DNA of 64,000 nt, from contig NC_134834.1 of the NCBI RefSeq assembly GCF_004210375.1, positions 148,895,009-148,959,008 of the forward strand, written 5' to 3'. The DNA is from Tachypleus tridentatus (lineage: Eukaryota > Arthropoda > Merostomata > Xiphosura > Limulidae). Under the pieces are notes generated by a model, which worked only from the letters and a program-made list of their open reading frames with translations, was not told the origin of the DNA and did no database searches. Position 1 is the stretch's first letter. Each line of letters starts with the position of its first letter. Shown piece by piece: positions 58,425-64,000 of the stretch. Both the position numbers and the translations under genes were made by a program.

Positions 58425-60045
58425 AAAATAATTATTTCTACATAAAACACTATGGTGCTAACACATACGAGTCGATTTGATTTTTAAGTACGTCCTTTAT
58501 GGCATAATTTATAACATTTATTTTGTAAGAAACTTTCCTTAAAGCGTGTTCGTTGAAGTTAGGACAATAATTCAGGAATTTTTATGCATTCTATTAACGA
58601 ACGTACCATGTCGTCTTGAAACATCCCACCAGGAGGCGCATAAACACATTTCTAGAATTTTATGTATTTCGTAAAAGTTCTTCCTGACGAGAAATACACA
58701 ACGTACGTCTTAGGTTTGAAATTAATCCCAAAAACTGCTTGCTTTTTGTTTGGTTTGCGTGCATTGTGAGTAATGCTGCTACCTACAGGGTTTACATAAC
58801 CTATCAATTTCCGCATCAGTTTGGTATGTTTTTACTACGTAACTATCTTAACACTGTCTAGGCTTCTTCCTGTTTTGCTTTCTCTCTGTATGTGTATATA
58901 TATATATATACCTAAACTATTATTTGAAAAAAACAACACACGTCAGTATGTGCTTATCGATAGCGAACCGCTAAACCGATTGTCACTCAATCTGAGTGCC
59001 CTCGTGATATAGAAGGAAGGGCTGCGTTCAGATCTGAACCTTAGTGCCCTCACAACTCAGCGTAAAGTCTGAGGGCATATAACGTTAAGAAACGGATTTC
59101 AATATCCGCGTTATAGCTATGCGTTTAACAACAAAAAAACTGTTTCATACGTGGAGTCCGTCTGCATTGAACGTATATGTCAGTTACATGTATTGTTTTT
59201 GTTTTTTCTTAGTGCTTTTAGAAATTCTTTTCTCATTGTTTACTGTTTAGAGTTAACGAAAAAAAACAAGTTTCAAATTTTATCCTGTACGGATCTCTGA
59301 CAACTGTGGTGTACGTTTGTGAGTTTGAAACGATTGTTAGCGAGCTGCGTATTCCTGTTTTCTGATTATCTAATAACAGAGTTTCTAATACTTCGACAAA
59401 GCGCAAGTTTCGCAGAAATATGACGCGATTTGATTTTCTTTTTTTGGCATTTTACTTCAAATCAAGACTGTTCCGCCAGATCACGTGGGCAGTAGCCGTG
59501 TATAGCTCGCGCTATTCAATAGATAAAAATATTAACCGTTCTATTCTCAGCAATTCTCTTAAGTGAATACTTAAAGATTAGAACTACTACATTTGTTGTA
59601 AAGTGTTATATCAGCGATATCACTCACGTATCTGGCTGTTCTTGCAAAATGTCATATAATAAAACTAGGTTTTATCGAGGGTTTTTTCAGAGAAAAGGAA
59701 GTTCTTTTCTTCTAGGATATTCAATCTTCTCTGTTTTATTTAGTTTCTTCTCATTAAATCGAGGTTATTTCTGACATTTGTCCATTTCTCCATATTTTTG
59801 CCAGTAGTAGTCACGTGGTTTTGTGGAGTTTGTAGAATAAAAAGAGAAAATGTCTTTCATTCGGCGGACAGAAATCATCGTGTTGTATTTGAAAAAGAAA
59901 CGTTCTAAATATTTTTCTTTGAAAATATTTTACGAGGGTTGGTTTTGTAAAGACTCGTGTGGATTTAGGCCTGTTGGTGTCCTAATCACTATTAACAATA
60001 GACGTTTATGCAATTAAACATTGTTAAACATAAACGCATTAACAA
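58425..60045. other. No gene seen; (TA)n at 58896-58910
   Basis: CCACCAGGAGGCGC at 58626-58639 resembles a CTCF core. No repeat family otherwise. Confidence 0.45.
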
Positions 60046-60800
60046 TGAGTCATTATTGTAGTTCTAATCATTGTAAACCACTGTTATCTTTACATCTAGT
60101 TACTGTTCAAGATCTAGTCATTGTAAATGATTAATGTCTTTACAAATAGTCATTGTTCTAGTTCTAATCACTGTAAACCATTAATGTCTTTACAACTAGT
60201 CATTGTTCTACTTCTAATCATTGTAAATCATTGATGTCTTTACAACTAGTCATTGTTATAGTTTTAATCGTTGTAAATCATTGATGTCTTTACAACTAGT
60301 CATTGTTATAGTTTTAATCGTTGTAAATCATTGATGTCTTTACAACTAGTCATTGTTATAGTTTTAATCGTTGTAAATCATTGATGTCTTTACAACTAGT
60401 CATTGTTATAGTTCTAATCGTTGTAAATCATTGATGTCTTTACAACTAGTCATTGTTATAGTTCTAATCGTTGTAAATCATTGATGTCTTTACAACTAGT
60501 CATTGTTATAGTTTTAATCGTTGTAAATCATTGATGTCTTTACAACTCGTCATTATTCTTGTTCTAATCGTTATAAATAATTAATGTTTTTACAGCTGGT
60601 CATTGTTCCAGTCCTAATCATTGTAAATAATGTTTTTACAACTATCATTGTTCTACTTCTAATCATTGTAAATCATCGATGTCTTTCCATCTAGTCATTG
60701 TTCTACTTCTAATCGTTGTAACTCATTTCATGTCTTTACATCTAGTCATTGTTAATCATTGACAGCTCTGCAACTGAGCATTGTTCTGTTTCTGCTCAAT
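60046..60800. repeat. Minisatellite, 50 bp, about 15 units
   Basis: TACAACTAGTCATTGTTATA recurs every 50 bp from 60241 to 60491. These central units are almost identical, while units at both edges are diverged and partly deleted. Confidence 0.97.
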
Positions 60801-62494
60801 GTTAACCATGGGCTCCTCTACAATATATAACTATTTTTCAGGATATCAAAATCGAAGCACTTTTACATTAAATGCTTGTAGAATACACAATCTAGAGACA
60901 ACTGAAAGAAATGGTTCTTAAAATGTCCAAGATTCTGCTCTTATCAAGAACTTAATATTTACATTATGTAGCACAAACGGTCTTTAAGTATTAACATGAC
61001 CCAAATTTGAGTATTAGCAACAGAAATTTGGGATTCAAAACTGTATAGTATGGACACAACCAAGGACAATAAATAAATGTCCTATAATGTCTGCATAAAG
61101 AATTTGTTTTGAGCTCCACAGGTTTTAAAAAGAGCTCGATTGTGTGTGTGTATATATACATATATAACCTTAAATGTTTAAGTCATAAAACACATTAACA
61201 CGAAACAAATAAGCTGAATAATCTTAAAAAGGATCCTAGGGTACAGGCTACAACGTGGGATTACGATGTATCCTAGGTTTTGAAGGTAACTGCTGAAGTA
61301 GGACCCGCATTGCGGTGGGGACACACCGTCTATCAGTCTTAACCTCCAATTCGCTAGTCTCACATTAGAAAATTAGAAATCAGGAGAGCGGGACGTGAGT
61401 GCTCAAGCCCATAACGTCCCACGATTATATATCACCCTTCACTGCCTGCAGACAGTTGTGGGAAGGCGACTGCTCTCCCATGTTAAAATAAGAATAAGAA
61501 AAAGGTAAACAAAAAAAGATGAAAAATAAATAAATAATGAAAATAAGGTACTACCGCTTGGGGGTAAGTAAGATAAAACTTACTTCTTGAAGTTAGCAGA
61601 AATAAAATGAAGAAGTTCAACTATAAACAGTTGTTGTTATTAGATACACAAACAGCTTTTTTTTGTAAATAATATTTTAGAATAATAGTATAATAGGCCT
61701 TGATAGAAAGTTAGCACAGTTTCATACATGTTGTTTATTGTACATGGATTTATAGAAGACAATAATTAAAAATATGTAACCTACAACGTTTCTTTGGAAG
61801 ACTTAGAAAAGAATTAAGCAAAAATGAAAAAGTTCGTATTCATTTGGATTCCAGTAATCCGGGTTACTATACATAATAGTAACAGCAGATCACTACTTAA
61901 GAGAGGCTTAAGGAATTTTTAATAACTGTAGGAAGGATTCACAAACTGTTTTCATATATGTGTACTTTTCTTGTTATTTAAATTCCATGCGTGGATGTAC
62001 GCATACGATATTTGCAATCGTACGTTTTAATGAGACAATTTTTTTTAGTATTGTCCACATGGTGCGCATGAGAAAACGAGATACTGTATATATGTGTGAT
62101 TGGTTAAAATAGAAAAACACAATTTTACAGGATTGAGACAGTATAATAAAGATGGCAGGATGTACTCAACATTTTGGAGAACGGTGGTTTGGAGTGTTTG
62201 TCCCTGATGTGTCACGTTTTACGTAACAAAACCGAGGGAACACTTTAATTCAGGAAGGACAAATACAATACGCAAAGTCAATCATATATATATATGTGTA
62301 GGTAAATAAAGTAAAGTTACTAATCTCCTTGACAATTGAGAGTTGTTTTAAACATAATCTATTTAAAAAATAGATTATTTTGGAATATTGAATATAGACA
62401 CAATATGGCGACCGAAGTCATTTGTACACGCAGAGTTTTAAAGTAGTGAAGACCTCTTGTTTTTCTTATTGGTTTTAGAGTATTTACTCACAAT
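60801..62494. other. No gene seen
   Basis: A less AT-rich patch at 61250-61480 (GGACCCGCATTGCGGTGGGG and neighbours) is unassigned. Microsatellite-like TG/TA tracts lie near 61141 and 62285. Confidence 0.45.
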
Positions 62495-62504
62495 ACATCA
62501 CTGG

Positions 62505-62676
62505 TTTGTTTGTTTTTGAATTTCGCGCAAAACTACACGAGAGTTATCTGCGCTAGCCGTCTCTAATTTTGCAGTGTAAGATCCACCGCCAACGCTTGGG
62601 CTACTCTTTCACCAACAAATAGTATACGCCTGAAAAGTCGAGTATGTTTGGTGTGATGGGTATTTGAACCCTAAAC
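62505..62676 (-). repeat. SINE-A, truncated and internally deleted
   Basis: TTTGTTTGTTTTTGAATTTCG tail start and GCGCTAGCCGTCTC body, with a deletion after GTGTAAGATCC. ACATCA(C/T)TGG at 62495-62504 and 62677-62686 is the target duplication. Confidence 0.88.
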
Positions 62677-62922
62677 ACATCATTGGAGCCTACATTATAG
62701 AAAATAATGTTTCAGGTCCCTAATTAAGTGCGAATTTTAAACTTCGCGTTTTACACTATTTACTTTAAATGCCGTGTTTTGGTTCAACACTGTCTTGGTT
62801 TCTCTTCATCACGAAATATCGAAATAGTGTCTATTAGAAGAAAACCCACGTAAGCTTTGCTCAACGTTCTGAAATAAATGTTTAAACAAACAGACACCAG
62901 TGAAAACAGCCAGTTAACGACA

Positions 62923-62976
62923 TCCACCGCCAACTCTTTGGACTACTTTTATCGAAAAGCGGAATTTAACCGTTAC
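62923..62976 (-). repeat. SINE-A middle fragment
   Basis: ATCCACCGCCAACTCTTTGG and GGAATTTAACCGTTA match the complement of the SINE-A body. Confidence 0.65.
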
Positions 62977-62982
62977 TTTTAA

Positions 62983-63253
62983 CATGACCTTGTGGGTAAG
63001 GCACTCGTAATCCAATGTGAGGGTTACGGGTTCGAATCTCCTATCATCGAACATACTCGTCCTTTCTTCTGTAGAGGCTTTATAGTGTAATAATCAATCC
63101 CACTATTCGTTGGTTTAAAAAAAAAGTTCAAAAATTAGCGGTGGCCGTGGCGGGTGGTGATAACTAGCTACCTTCCTTCTAGTGTATCACTGCTAAATTA
63201 TGGCCGGCTGGCGCAGATAGCTCTGAGTATCTTTGTGTGAAATTTAAAACAAA
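62983..63253 (+). repeat. SINE-A, diverged
   Basis: ACATGACCTTGTGGGTAAGG head, GGGTTACGGGTTCGAATCTC, CCCACTATTCGTTGG and AATTTAAAACAAATT tail are in order. It contains a short duplication (GGCCGTGGCGGGTGG). Confidence 0.85.
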
Positions 63254-63354
63254 TTAATTATTCTATAACGCATTGAAGGCTCCACAGTATGATGCACGTT
63301 TTTAGCGAATACGAGTCGCGAACCTTGAATCCTCAAATACACAGTTCGTGTATA

Positions 63355-63479
63355 CCCAGGTGGTTCATCTGTAAGATTGAGAGCTTGTATAGCGTGGACA
63401 TACGAAGTTCGATCCAAGCGATTGGTTGCACAGCGTGGACAGCACTTTGTGCAGCTTTACGCTTACAAACAACAACAAC
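63355..63479 (+). repeat. tRNA-derived short SINE fragment
   Basis: CCCAGGTGGTTCATCTGTAA (A-box-like), AAGTTCGATCCAAGCG (B-box-like) and TGCAGCTTTACGCTTACAAAC suggest a SINE-B-like element. Overlapping 60-71-codon frames are artefacts. Confidence 0.5.
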
Positions 63480-64000
63480 GAAACGTGCTTAGTATTACGT
63501 CCAGAACGTTCCACACGATGGTCATCCACGTTTCTTTTAAAAACAAAACATCAGTTTGAAAGGTTTATTTCGTTTTTATTAACTGCTGTTGATTTTAATA
63601 CAACTTTAGTTATATCTTCTTATTTTCTGGGCATTTATTGACGACAGAATTTAATGATGCGATATTTTCTCGTAAACTGTTCATTCAGCCTCACTGATTT
63701 TCAATCTGAGACAGAAATTATTTAATTTTGAACAACGATTTATTATCATTATTACCCGTTAGGTGGCTAACCAGCTTTCCTACTCAGCTGAGCAAGAAGT
63801 TAGGATGTTCACTGCGGCGTGAAAATTTCAGAGATAACAAGATAAAAAACAACTAATTTTTACTGATCAAATCTTGAGTGCGAGAAGCATGGATGATGCG
63901 ATTCTTTTTTTCTGTTTGTTTCAATGGTGCATCCTTGTTTTTTGTTGTGTAAAACGATTTGGTAAGCATACGTTTTAGTTTTATATTTTTTATTCGACTG

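Overview
This window looks like AT-rich, intron-scale nuclear DNA from an arthropod. The only gene I can support is one large minus-strand exon at 47343-48308. It encodes most of a neuropeptide-like precursor 1 (NPLP1) prohormone, with four NIAALAR-type peptide copies bounded by dibasic sites. NPLP1 is known from arthropods. The single-exon neuropeptide body, very large gene-poor flanks and abundant tRNA-derived SINEs made me think of a chelicerate, possibly a horseshoe crab. That is inference and the sequence does not prove it.

The rest of the window is repeats and low-complexity DNA. A tRNA-Thr-like SINE of about 270 bp (called SINE-A here) occurs in over 20 full, truncated or decayed copies on both strands, and several have clear target-site duplications. 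Shorter tRNA-derived SINEs of about 110 bp (SINE-B) occur in about 16 copies. The two types have different heads but share a 3' tail motif, so they probably depend on the same LINE machinery. Nested insertions at 2775-3338 and 25127-25945 give a relative order of events. Decayed LINE pieces lie at 20696-20812, 26281-26462 and 26640-27010; the last keeps recognisable reverse-transcriptase motifs. A Tc1-like transposon (33348-34506) has both terminal inverted repeats and TA duplications but has lost the middle of its transposase. A Helitron-like non-autonomous element is likely at 44743-45130.

Tandem repeats by region: 42 bp x4 (3995-4162), 80 bp x7-8 plus a distant inverted unit (11125-11718, 11986-12087), 53 bp (15625-15756), alternating 75/71 bp (29339-30030, split by a SINE), 68 bp x4 (31103-31364), 41 bp (41260-41402), 42 bp x2 (43146-43229), 40 bp (44061-44185), 31 bp x about 38 (52284-53477) and 50 bp x about 15 (60046-60800).

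Layout: 1-33 kb is intergenic or intronic with SINEs and minisatellites; 33-36 kb holds the Tc1-like element, a large hairpin and a second transposon remnant; 36-46 kb is sparse; 46.3-48.3 kb is the NPLP1 terminal exon and its probable 3' UTR; 48.3-64 kb is upstream of that exon (probably its intron) and holds two large minisatellites. I found no new multi-gene system, CRISPR array, rRNA or functional tRNA. The prohormone exon and the transposon/SINE stratigraphy are the most informative content.
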